This document shows positions 1 through 13,356 of a stretch of DNA of 64,000 nucleotides, piece after piece. The stretch lies in the NCBI RefSeq assembly GCF_910592395.1, contig NC_088310.1, positions 19,849,501-19,913,500 of the forward strand, given 5' to 3'. Both the position numbers and the translations under genes were made by a program. The notes beneath the pieces were generated by a model that made no database searches, was not told where the DNA came from, and saw only the letters and a program-made list of their open reading frames with translations. This stretch comes from Lineus longissimus (taxonomy: Eukaryota; Nemertea; Pilidiophora; Heteronemertea; Lineidae). Position 1 is the first letter of the stretch. Each line of letters begins with the position of its first letter.

Positions 1-105
1 CATCGGCAAATACTACTACTTACGACAATACGGTAGAAATTGGGAGGAATCTATTCTTTCCAACTGATTATTCTGTTGATTGATGCTTCCGTTTCTTAAT
101 TGCAG

Positions 106-219
106 GATGTGTTATCCAAGTCCAAGCTGGAGTTGCTTCCTCTTCTGGGTCTGAGCTATTCTAAGATCAACCACATTATCATCAAGTCTGCTAATGCATG
201 TGCTCCAAGCTCACAAAGT
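106..219 (+). CDS. RAD51B: RAD51B exon, N-terminal domain (first in window)
   Basis: This is a 38-codon exon, phase 0 at both ends. It is preceded by a pyrimidine tract and TTGCAG, and followed by a perfect GTAAGT donor at 220. It encodes the small N-terminal helical domain (LELLPLLGLSYSKINHI, then ACAPSSQS). The length equals the vertebrate exon as I recall it. The apparent start just upstream is intronic, so this is an internal exon. Confidence 0.95.
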
Positions 220-3200
220 GTAAGTTATATGTCTCCTTTTGATAAAGAACTTGATGGGACAACTTCAAATTCATCCTTATATTTACCAGGTTTACGATTT
301 CTGTTTGCAATACAAGTTCATGATCAATCACTGCGGCAAATATTGAGGGTGCACTCTGCTCAATCATTTTTTCTCTGCCTGGTCAGCAGGCTACCAAATT
401 TCATCAGGAGGTGGTCATATCATACGATCCATCAATCGACTCTCTTGGTCACTTATGCTACACAAAGTGGCTGTTCCGCCTTTCATAGGCTTTGGAGTAG
501 TCTACAGCAGTCTGACCTTGTGCTTTTATCTTCCAGGCCTTAGATCTTCTAAAGAAAAGAATAGAAAATGGAGCGTTCTTTCCAACATCCCTGAGGAAGC
601 TCGATGAAGTGATATTGGGAGGAATTGCTGCTGGCACTATCACAGAGGTATATAAAATAAATACACTCTTAGTATACATGATTTTCAGGGACGTTGTGGT
701 GTAATGATGTCACAAACAGTGCTGGGTGCATCAGACAGTGAGTAACCCACATCAAAATTGGCCACCCAGTTTTAATCTCTTTGGCATCGAAACATGGTGG
801 TTAGTGTGAGCCAGCCTGAAAAGCAAGGATAGAAGCAATATCCTTGCGAGGTGTTTGTCTTTGTTGTGTTGCGGAGCAAGCGCATCCTCAGCTGGTAAAG
901 CATCCACAATCAAAGAAACAGTAGATCAAAATGTGAAACATATTCTGTTACCAATGCTGAGACATTTACTTGCATATCATAATGTTTTAAGATGAAAAGA
1001 GAGTGCAGGTAAAGATGCTTTCTATCTGTTTGCCTATTCATGTCAATAAGTTGAGAACAATGTCCTTTTGTGTTTTCAGGTGGCAGGTCCATCTGGTTGT
1101 GGTAAGACCCAGTTCTGCATGATGTTGAGTGCCCTGGCTGGTCTTCCTCAGGAGTTGGGAGGTCTCGGTGGAAGTGTGTTGTATATCGATACAGAATCAG
1201 CTTTCAGCGCTGAGAGGTGTGGACTGTGATTAGTATTTATTTGACTTGACCACATTGAATTCTTGAAGTCCTCCTGTTGGGCCTTCAAGCTCCAATTTGT
1301 TGTGAAACAACTTCGAAAAGGTACAGGGGAGGATTCGTTGTCCTACCAGAAAAATGTTATCTTACACATCAGATGAAATTATCAGAATGTCTGTCATAGA
1401 TGATTCAGATCACTTAACGGTATTTCAGAAAGATTTCATTGAAATAAATCGTTGAAATTGACCAGGATTTTGAGTTTGAAGTGCGTGCCTGTCCCCTCTT
1501 TCTCTGAATCTATGATGCACATAACAAGCTCTACTTCTCTTTTCTAGGCTTGTTGAAATGGCTCAGACAAGGCACCCATTCTTGTTCTCATCAGAAGAAA
1601 GCTTAATAAGACTAACTTCAAACGTACATGTATGCGTTGAGTCAACATGTGGCACATTACTCAAAAGGTAAGTATGGCACGCTATACAGTCAGTTCGTTT
1701 TCCGTGAAGTTGGTTATCCTAGAGGGTTACGCCAAAGAGCTCCAGATCTTTGTGGAAGGATGGTGTCCTTTAACCAGTATTCCTCTCCATTCTCTATCTT
1801 ATAGAACAATTCCCATGTTCGATGTCCTGGGGTTGATGATGTCATCAATAGAATAGTAGGCCTATTTTTGCTTCATCTATAACATCGGCAGGATCATGTT
1901 ATTTCTTTATGATGATGTCACAGATCATGTCTTTTCTTCAAAGAATAGAAAAATATGAAATTCATTGTAATTTCAGACTTGAAAGATTGGAGGAGGATGT
2001 CATTGCAAAGAACGTCAAACTGATCGTCTTAGATTCCATCGCGTCTTTGGTCCGGAAAGAATTTGATGGGAGGAACAGCAAGAATATGACCGAGAGGACC
2101 AACCTTTTGGCAAAAGAAGCAGCTATATTGAAATATATTGCTGAAGAGTTTATGATACCTGTAAGTATCAGCAGATTTTCAATGTCTACAGTAGAACCTC
2201 TTTCTTAAGGACACCCTTGTCCTGATTACAGAGGTCAAGTTGAATAGAAATTACCAATTGAAGACAAAAGTGGGTGTCCCTTTTAAGAAAGTTGTCCCCT
2301 TAGGGAAGTTACATGAGCAGATAAATATTTGTTGAAATTAACGGGACCTGGAGAAATTTGAGCAGGCAGCCAGTTGTTACTGTATGGTGCTGCCATCTAT
2401 TATTAATTTAGATACTAATGGTTGTTGCTTTCATGAACCTCTTTGCAACTGTTCTGAGTTTTCCTTTTCAGCATTGTAATTGTATTTATGTCAAATAAAG
2501 CTGTTGGAGTGAAATGAAAGTAAGGCCGATGGAAACCCTGTCACTTTCTCTGTCATGCAGTTTAGTAGATTCTAAACAATGACTGCTGCACGTTAGTCTT
2601 GAGATACATTTCTCTGGCTCGTTTAATTACTTAGTCACACAGATAATGAATGTGTTTTATTGTGGAAGGTAGGATTTAACTGTGTTGGCATGGAGGACTT
2701 GTGACCTGAAGCATACAGTTACCTAAGAAGTAATTGTGTTTGCATGCATCTTATTATTGTTTTGCTGGCAATGTGCTCGTGGTTCTGTAGGTAAACTATG
2801 ACATAAATTGAACAATATGCTTTCAATGTAATCTACCCTGATACTTACGCAGTTCACTAATTGATTGCTGCTAGTTGAATTTTTTTGCTGTTTTGCTTGT
2901 TGTTAACCCTTTGTTTCTCTTCTTGAACTGATGACTTATTTTCTATTTTCAGGATGGCATTGATGATAGTTTTCTAAGACTTTCCCAGTTCATGGAGATA
3001 TTTCACTATTTTATAGCCCGTACTAGCAGTCACACTCTCTTTAAGATCAGCCAAGTTTGAAGGGACTCTCCCAGTTGCTTGAAATTTGTTACCATTTAGG
3101 AATCCATAAAGAACAGTTGCATCTTCTTCATTCAGTATTGTCAATTATGGACTATATTCATGCTGGTACCTAGTTCACTAGGTCATGGGTTGTGTTCACT

Positions 3201-6200
3201 GTTCTTAATCTGATGTTTTTCTTTCTTGTTTAGTGGTATTTACAGTGATGTCGTCATTATGTATAAATGGGCCAGTTTTTACTTCACTCTCTTTGTTTAG
3301 TTACGTTATTTTGTTCCATTTAGTTTTATCAGTTCCTGTTTTCTGTGATGGCTCGTTTGATTTACTTTTAATTTACGTCACTTGACTGTTGTGCCTATCA
3401 CCACTTCAGGTTTGAGCGATGTGGTAAATTTAGTGACATCCATCGACTAGAAATTTGGCTATGCAGTAAAGAAACTTTTTCAGCGTTTTTTTTCTGATTC
3501 TGAACAAAACAATGTTGGGCAATTTCTATCACATTGTATGAGTCAGTCCATGCATTCATTTCCTGGGAACATTCTCCATCTCTTATCTACCGCCTGGTGT
3601 AGTTGTAAACAAGGCCATGTGATTACCAGGTCGACCTGTCAATCATGATTAAGCTCCGCCTAACTGTCTGCCTCTGGCTAGAGTAAACAATGATTTCCCG
3701 CCAAAAACAGCATAAGAGTAAATTGCATATGCTACGTAGCATGAAGTATGCGGTTACATATCCCCAGGTAGATAATGTCTGAGCACTTATGGCGATTCTA
3801 CTATGCCGTTACTATGAGATAGTCATGGTACTACTCATCTTGTTAAAATAGTATCTGACTTCATTATTTACTTGCAAGAATACTAATCTTGATATATTAC
3901 TTTGTTCAAGGTGCACCTGGGATGTTACAAGATGCTCTAACAGAAAAACAGGAAAGGTTATTTTGTTTGAAGTGATCAAAATATCATAATCTTCTTCTTC
4001 ATAGGTGTCATTAAAATGCTTAGAAAGAATTCTTTAATGCTTCCCTTTAAGGCTAATGTATAGGACTATAAGATCCTTCGATTGATTTCATTTATTGTAT
4101 TTGCATATGTGACCCATAACAGCAAAACTAAGGGCATGTCGCACAGAAGAGGAGCCTAAATGACCATGAGATAATGGAAGAAATTGATTTACTCAGATTT
4201 TCACAAAAGGCAGCTCAGAGCCATAGACCCAGTCTGACCATAAGGTGCTGCCACCTTTATCCTCCACTAATTGTGCTTGTTTTAGTGCATTCGAAAATTG
4301 CCAATTAGTCCTCTCGTTTACAGCATGGTTCCAAGTGTTGTGACTAGGAATGGGAAGTTATCAGCATATCCTAGAAACCGATGGGTGTCCTAAAACGTCA
4401 TAGGACAATTCAAGTGCACATTTATTTTCTTCAAAGCTGTCTCTGATGCTAGTAGACTGTAAAGTACAACCTCTCTATTAAGGACACCCTCAGGACAGAC
4501 AAGTGCTGTCCCTTATATTGGAGAGGTGGTCAAATTGAATGCAAAACAGCCACTTCGGACCAAAAATTGTGTCCGTAGTAGAGAGGGTGTCCTTAATAGA
4601 CAAGAGTCTGCAAATAGAGGTTCCACTGTACTTCATATTCAGTCGTTTCTTGTTTGATTGTGATGGTGTCTTCTCTGAAGAAACTCATTGAGGTTCTGTT
4701 GAATTCTGTAAACCACCAATTTTTTGGCACCTTGCAGTTTTTGAAGTGGTGATCAATGTAATATCAAGCTTATCTATGTTATCCATGTTATCATGGATGA
4801 CGTACTGTCATATATCACCAATGTTGACTATACTGTGGACTGAAAAGCATGGCAAACAGTCTACAATTCCACTGCAAATTGTGAGTGTCATCAAAGTCCT
4901 TCTTGACCCCCCTCTCAAGTGTTGTTCAAAAGTTATCAAAGTCAAAAAAATTGTTTTATTAATTGCTCAAAATCAAGGTCAGGGTAAGTGTAGATTAGTC
5001 TCGGGAACTTTCCAGAAATAGTTGTGCAACGACGAAATGATACATTTTGATTGGTTTGTAGTCTATATGCTGTTAGTGTGCATACAGTACATGTGTAACC
5101 AGATGCAAAAGCTTAAAATTGCAGACAGAGTACTGATTCAAAGGCCTATAGTACAGATGTCGGCTGATTTTCTGCCGACAGCAGTGCTGCTTCAAAGTCC
5201 TCATTGGAGTATAGTACAGACGTCGGCCGATGCATACAACAAGGTCAATTGCTTGTCCTTAACTGACCCGGTTAGTGTCTTGTGGTGGATTTCCTGTTTT
5301 GATGATGTGATTGAACTTTGGCTAACATCAGGCCATGCTGAACAGACCAATCGCAAATAGAGCGATTGGGAATAAACTGCATTCAATCCCGACGTTATTG
5401 ATTTGTCTGGCCCCATATTAATTGAGACAATCGGTTTATATTCTGTTATTGCCAAATTTCAAATGGGGTAAAATGTTGCCATAATTCACCAATTCTGGAA
5501 CAGAAAATGACAAACCCCTCATAAGAGCCTTCCAATTGGCTCGATTCTAAAGTGTAGACGGATGCAGAATTCAGCCTAATTTGATTGGACCACCGGCACA
5601 AACCCTGCCATTATTTTTTTTTAGGAATCCCTGAATGCTGGCTTTAAGACATTCATAGGTTTTTGGAGGATGGCTGCATCTGTTTGAAGTTGATGAGGCA
5701 GAAGTCAATGTGGGTAGCTAAGTTGACTGAATCACACATATCACTTTTCACCCCCCCCCCCCCTCGGCCCCAACTCAGGCTCGGATGATAGAATCACTTC
5801 ACGAATGATGTCACTGAAGACGAATGTATTGATAGAGGGCAAGCTTGTGGAAAAATGCCAATAGACTATCTTGTTGGTTTTACAATCGCAAGTAAGTTGT
5901 TTGCATCAGTCGTTAAAGCAAATGACATCATTGATTTCATCTAAATGAAATCAGGTTATCATGTTGTTATCCACATGTATATCTTGTTTGGCCTGGTCGC
6001 CGATAATTTCACAAGCATTGTTTTACCAGACAGGTTGTAGTTACTTTTTTCCGCCTGAGTTTGCTTGAAGAACTAATACATTGTTTGCCAAATTTCTTAT
6101 CTTATTGACAAAGGGGTTTGTTCCTTCAGCTTGCACCACCAACAGTATGTCATTCCATTACAAGAATCTTGTACATTTCATCTCTAGTATTGGCCTTTTC

Positions 6201-9200
6201 TTCAGGAAATCCTGGTTTCTGTACTTCATTGAATGGAAGTGGCAATGAAATGCTAGTAACATAGTTAACGGAAAGTGATGAAGTACTTCCAGATCCCTCC
6301 TGCTTCATCACGGCCCTGTCACCAGGAGGGATAATTGATAGTTAGGGAGTGGTATCTCGTTGAGATGTCCAGAGTTGATTTTATCAGGGCTGCAGGTGTG
6401 CTGATCCAACTGGGGTCTAGACATTATGCAAGTCTCCTAAGGTGCAATATTGGTTCTGAAGACTATTAGTATATCAATAGACTTGGTGAGTAACATCAGA
6501 GATTCAGAGGGACTAACATCCTGTGGTTCCACATCCTGGGTCCCTGTGTGACTTGAAGCTGTAGCAATTGCCCTCAAGGAGATATTCCTAGCTATTTCTT
6601 GAATATGAAACCAGTTTGTGAGCCCTCAACTGCTACAAACCTAGCTAAGGATCAACTTTCACCAAAACAGCTTTAAAAAGAAGATGATGCCAGCTATAGA
6701 TTTCCAACCTCTTTATTGACTGATGCCCACCCTGATCTCTGACTGCCTATCAATCAAATATTTGTAAAATTGTACCTTAATGGCTCCATTTACAAATAAA
6801 ATGAGTTGCTAATTTAAAACATGGTAAAGTCTAGACCAGAAGTATTGATTTCTGTGCTGTTACCTGTGATTTAACAATGTTAATGGTGTTCAAACACCTA
6901 TCATAACAGTGTGAGTCGCCAGCAGGAACACTATGGGTGATAAGGGTGGCGGCAGATTGGTAAGCAAGTCACCTTGAGGGTTAGAAAAATAGCTCTACTT
7001 TGGTATTTTACATTCTTTTATTAAGTAAAATGAGTTGATAGATCGAAAGCCTGATCATTTAAGCATTGGGGTCAGCTCCCTTTATTCTTCAATTTTCTCA
7101 TGAAAAATCATGATTGTAATATGAACCATGTATACACAATGCATGTATTGCCAAGACACGCTGACAAAATAATACAATGTAATGTTAAAAATGCGTTTGA
7201 AGTATCCTTTCTTAACATGGATACGCAAATGTATCAGCACCAGCACTTAATGATTTTTGATCGCATTCAAACGATAATTCAATAAATAGCCACCCATCGA
7301 AAAACATTTTCTGAATCGCTCTTAAGTTTCTTCAAATTGATTTCTAACTCAATATATTAGCTTGACTGGTGCTAATTTAGGCGGTGTAATAAACAAATGT
7401 GGCTTGAGGGTCCTTTGGGGCCATGCAGGTGCAATAACATCTCCAGATGGTAACTTTGGCTTCACCTGCTTTTGTCTTTCCATTTAAAAAACTCAAGATA
7501 TTGCACCTGGTGCTAGGGTTCTCTAAACATCAAACTTGTCAGGAGAAGAAAAAAGCCAGCCGGAAGCAGGAATTAATTTCTAAGAATGTGTATCATTTTG
7601 TAGAAAAATAGAAGTAAATGTGAGTCATTTTGGGTGAAAATTGATACTTTTCGGAGGTTTGTGAAAATTGACACCAATTTCTGGTTCTTCAATTAGCTGT
7701 TGTTGGGTGTTGAAAGATGGGTGAGTGATTTCTGTGTTGAGTTATAGTCTGTTGTTCAGTTATTTTCCAGAAGTGTTATAGCCATTATCGATTACTACGA
7801 TTATTGTCTCAGGTGAAGTTAAGGCCAGCATGCAGAGATTCGTAGGAATTTGTATTGGTGAACAAATTTGTTCAAAAAATTAATATTTTGTGTACTTTTC
7901 ATGGATTACTGGTAAGCCTTTACTGCCTTCAAATAAAATATGGTTGTAGACGCTTTGATCTAGGTTGCTACTCAACTCTGATCAAATAATCATCATTGGG
8001 CCTTTGCGTTAAGAATGAAATTAATACGAACACAAGCCTGAAGTTGCCTTGAATGGGATTCCAACCACAGATCTTTGGACCACTATTCAGTACCAATTGA
8101 GCTCTTAGAGTCCCCTATGGGAGAGGAGGGGACTACTTATAAAAGTTCTTGTGACACTTGGAAGATGGTGGATCTAAGTGGTCAAGCCATAAAATGCAGG
8201 TTTGTTGATCAGCGGCACTTATGTTTCAAGATGATGTCAAACACAACCAGGATACAAGGGCTCTGGGAACTGATTAGAGGCTTGTTATCATCCTTTGAGA
8301 CACTTCTGCTGCAGGGTCCTTAGATGTTGACAGTTATATTGCTCCTGTTCTCAGCAGCAGCTTTGCTGTGATCCTAAGGCTTTTTACCGTAAGCATATGG
8401 ACACTGTGTATCTCTCCCGCAGTGATGCGGCAACCCTCTTCAGTTGACTACATGACACCACAGTTGTCTATCTTCTGTACAGCCGATCAGGTCTTAGGTC
8501 CTTTTCTCATCCATCCAAATCCATTTTTGTCGACCACGTCTTCGATTGCCTTCTACTGTGCCCTGTAATATGTTTGCTTGGGTTCTGTTGGCTCTTGTCA
8601 CGATGGTACACTTGTAATATCATATAAATTGTGCACTTGTTATCAGGGAAGAGAAATCCATTGACCAACATTTTGTCAACTCAGGTGGTCAATTCTGATC
8701 GCCTGGAAAATCTCACCCCTCTATAAGGTATTATCTTGGCTGCATTAGTTGGTGAAATTGCTCCCCCTATAACATAATCAATGGACTCCTCCTTCCTCCA
8801 ACAATTGGCCACAGTGACAATTTTGATGCACAGCACCAAGCAGTTGAATACTATTTTTAGTCATGGCCACATTAAGAGTAAGTGATGCAAGCTGTGATCA
8901 TCAGTTGTGCAATTTGAGAGGTTGAGTTCACTTTGAGCGACTAGAACACCTACAGCGATCTGGAGTTACTTGACAATCTTGTCATTTAACTGTTGCTACT
9001 GACCCAGTTACTCTATTTCTTACTGCGTACTTGAACTTTTTCAGGCTGGCTGAAACCAGGAAGAGAATCTGGAATATCTCTTCCGGAAAGATGGAAAAAT
9101 GTAATTTTCCAGGAGTAGGCTTACAATTTTGATTTCTCAAGATAGAACTTATGGTCATGCGGATGAATGAATTCAAACGAAAATTTGATATCACTATTAC

Positions 9201-12200
9201 TAATATCTGAATGGAAGTTGGTAGTTGACAGTAGTGTTGGCCAATCACCAAAGATAGCTATTGATTATACCAAACCTTATAGTTCTGTTTATAAGTTTTG
9301 TCCATAAGTCAAGCATTCGGTTGGGGTTGATTAATCGACGTGTAACCCAGCCTGTTGCAACAGTCACAGGAGTCGCAGTATGTACCCCAGCAGCAATAAA
9401 GAACGATCTTTGACACAAAGAGGATGTCACAGATGACCGCAAAGACTAATGTATACCAACTGAGGGCCGGGTTGCAATAATCTGGACTCGATTCCATAAA
9501 ACTTTGATTCTTGATGGCATCTTGCATCCAGTAATTTCCTGAAATTGGTTAATTTAAAAATGAGACATTTCTGTAGATGAAGTTATAGACACTAGTCTCG
9601 TCCATTCACCCATTACAGAGACTTGTACTTGACGGCAATTCTCTCGTCATGAACTCGATTTGGGGGCGTAACCTTCCGGTATGCACCAGGGAAAGTGGTC
9701 ATGATTATAACAACATTTTCATCCAGTTTCAGCTTGACAAATTGACTTACCAATCATAGTCCATATAACTAAGAAAAAGATGAGGAGGAAATCAAATGGC
9801 ATGCAGTCCATGCACACTCCATCTTCGCTTGGCTCGGTGCAACTCATCCATTGGATAATGTTGAGGACGCATTTCAGAATACCAATGCAGCCTGCGACTA
9901 TTAGATAGACTTGTAAAAGTGGCTGCACTGGACATTCACCTACATAGACTGAACCTGCAGATAAAAAGAGAATGTGACATTGGCATCTTAAAGTATCAAT
10001 GTCTGGTCACTTTGCCATAAGTGGGCATTACCCCCTCCTAAAGGGTTGGCCTATTCAAATTCAAACTGAATCGCTGAGTGTCTGTAAACCTTTGATTAGT
10101 CAAGATAATCTGTGCTATCAGCAGTGTAACTGGTGGTACTAAGGAATAGTTCATCATTTCCTTTGTCATTGTCGTCATCATCGTTATCCTTATAAAGCAT
10201 AATGGTCTCATGATCTTAGCTTGATTGAACTGCATGCATCTTCTCTGCTCTTCTCTAGAGCCGAGTAGTTTCCATACGAAATGAAGACTTACCAAATATG
10301 ACTGTCACGATCCATACTGGCAATGACACAACAACAAAGATTTTATATGATCCTGGAATGAATGAAAAATGCTGCATAAATATGGTATGATTTCTTTTAA
10401 ATTTAATTTCGGTGTTCCTTTGATGTGGTCCCCCTTCTAGAAACATTGGTGTTTGTGTTGATCTTTCCTGATACTTTGATTCTGATTGGCAATATCTGCA
10501 GTAAAGGTGCAGCACTTGAATGGGTGATGCCTTGGTGTCACTATTCTGACATGGAGGTACAGGACATCATGTCTTTTGGCCCTGTCAATGGCTGCACTCT
10601 AATGGAGGAATACAGTCAGTAGGTTGTGAAGGTATACTGTCGTCAAGAATCAGTTGCACGATCAATGAGATTTAATGAAAATGAGCAGTGTGTAACAAAA
10701 CTAGCTACAGCTTATGCAGAATTCTGCCAATTACGAGACATGAACTTACGGCTTCCGTCGAATGAAAATGTACTGGACAAGGCTATGAGGGGACCAGTGA
10801 TGCTTTCCATGCCTGAAAAGGATGCAGAAATATCAACATCAGATGCAACCACCTAATGCAAAATGGTTGTCAATCAGTTTTGAACTCGTATTGGAATAGT
10901 TTGATCCACATGTGATCACTTTTAAACCAAATCTTCTGGACCTCAATCCTGGCTCCAAGGTTTCATACCACATTGCACTTCACCAAAAAGCACACCGGTG
11001 GGGGGGGGATTGAGATTCTAGACATCATTTCCCCTAATGTCCTCAATTTCGATGCTTCCAATTACTTTTTTACTTACCTTGGGTTGGCCTTTTGTCTTCT
11101 TTTCAAAATTTGACTGCAGGAGTATTAATTTCAGCATAAATAGATGAGTTTCTGGAATTTGTTGGTGATGGTCCATTCAGTTTTTATGTAGGAAGTTCAT
11201 GTTCTTGTCTGATGTTATCAATCAGGTCACCCTCTTCCGGTTTCCTAGTGCAGCCCTAGTTGGATTGGTCATGATTCAAAGGCCTGTATTGCTTATAATG
11301 CAATCTACTAAATTAGGTCACAAGTATTAAAAACCTATAAGTTGATAATTGACATAAATCATGGTACTGGTGCTTCTCATTTGGTACTGGTTCCTGACAT
11401 TTCACTGGTGGTGATCCATCTTTGATTGTAAGTAGTAGGTTGTAAGTAGTAAGCCTGTGAGCTCAAAACATCATGTTGATGTGATTTTTTGCATGTGCAT
11501 TGATGTACAAGAAATGACATGTCAGCACAGTGTTGGTGCCAACATACTTTCTAACAGCTGGGTCCTGATTGATTTCACAAAAAATCCAAAAGCACCACTA
11601 TCAGGAGTAAGGTCTTGTACTCTCTGATTATAGATATAAGTCAAGTTGTGTTTATTAATCAATAGTTTATAGACTGATCAATGATCTGTCCTCACTATGT
11701 TGAACTCTTTAGTGACAACTTCACCTCAAGAATGGTGATGTCACTGAGCATCTGGTACATGATTTTGTGCAGAATACTTTAGCCAACCTGGGTGAGATTG
11801 CTTTTAATTCTTTGAAATCTTGGGATTTACAATCATCAAAGTGTCAGGACAAAGATGTAGTTAGTTCAACTGATAAGGCATATTATTTTACAAGGAACAT
11901 CAAGACTTTCCTTGGGAAAATGTCTCATTTGGGTGAATCACATAGTCAGCTGTTGCTGGCCATAAAGACTACCAGATGTCTGAACACTTAGCCCAGCGGT
12001 ATCCAAGCAAAGGAACCAATGGTGCAGGTTGTACTAGTCATCTATTAGCTATGTCAAACTCATGCGATGGTGGGGAAATTAGCACCATCGTGTCATTAGG
12101 CCATGGGAAAGTGGACATGTTTAAGTAGCAAGTGACGTCATCCAGGTTGATGAGTTTGTTGATGGTATCAGCCCATTAGTTTCTGTCATCAGGGTGTGGA

Positions 12201-13321
12201 GGTACTTTGTACTATGTTCATTTGTGGTTATTAAATTATTGCTTGAAACAGGAACTGTTGTGTTTAAACCTTCACCTCAGAGGTGGTCTAAGGTAAGAAA
12301 TGATACCAATATCTCACACGTCAGGCGAGTTAATCATAATGTTTCCAAGTTAAAGCACTTGTAACATTAGTTGAAACATCAAAGATATTGTGTGGTTTCT
12401 GACATTTCACAGGATCAGGTCTTGGGTGGCCTGCACAAATATAAGCAGAACCGTTATAGCTATGATGAAATAATGATAGAAAAATGATAGAACTTCTGTA
12501 AAAATGCATGTGTTTTGCAACACCTAGCTAGACGAGGTGTCAGGGTGGTCCATCTGATATCCAATAAAAAATGGGCCTAATGTTTCACCTTGCCTTACAC
12601 CTGAAATTCGATAGCACCACTTAAAACTTTCAAGAAATTTCACCACCACTGACATATCACTTTATCTTTTCAGTCGCTAGATACATTCTATCAAATTTCT
12701 GTATCTTCCATTCATGTATAATGTGTATTCTTACTTCTATCTTTGTAGATAGTGGTCACCAACCAAATTACGACAAGATTTGGAGTGCCAAAAGAAGTCA
12801 AGCTTAATAATCCTGAGGGTAAGGCAAGGGGGAGCACTTGGGCATAGATTCTCTACTCTATAAATGAGCAGTTCATTACAGCATGTCAGGACTAAAATTG
12901 CCTTGTGTGATGCGTTCACATTGATTGAGTGATGTAACACATAAAAGAATCTTCACAGAAACATTAATATCGGTAGTACTTCTTGTTGAAAACCAGACGA
13001 AGGGTGAGGCCTGCCCATGAACTGGTTTGCAAAGTTGCCCTTAAGAGGTTGAATTTTCATACCATAAAACACCTGAAATGAACACAGAACACCTAGAGAC
13101 ATGCTTGATTTCCCGCCAACCCCTCCATAAGGAGTTTCTGCAGTAAACTGTTATCTTCTTCCAGATGAAACATCTTCTGTCAACCTCGAGGGTGAAGGAG
13201 GGTATGTCACAGCGGCTCTGGGGAACACGTGGAGTCATTGTGTCAATACGAGATTCATTGTACAGTATCTTGATGGCCCAAGGAGACAGGTAAAGTTAGT
13301 TTATCATATAAGTCATCATTG

Positions 13322-13356
<35 letters not shown>

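Larger units (their letters stand above)
2161..12748 (+). other. Large RAD51B intron
   Basis: This 10.6-kb intron is bounded by a perfect GTAAGTA donor and a TATCTTTGTAG acceptor. It hosts the nested antisense gene at 9309-10352, two MITE-like repeats (2187-2313 and 4460-4630), a 13-C run (5751-5763) and a SINE-like fragment (8045-8115). Apart from these I see nothing recognisable in 2314-4459, 4631-8044, 8116-9308 or 10353-12748. Confidence 0.9.

Noticed and set aside
100-543. 147-codon open frame at the left edge
   Set aside because: It reads through the RAD51B donor at 220 into the intron. Only 106-219 is exon.
880-905. A-box-like CAGCTGGTAAAGC resembling a tRNA
   Set aside because: There is no matching B box or acceptor stem downstream.
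10038-10295. - strand frame containing ILTNQ, resembling the RAD51 TNQ motif
   Set aside because: The match is five residues only, on the wrong strand and within the intron between TMEM272-like exons. The real TNQITT exon is at 12749.
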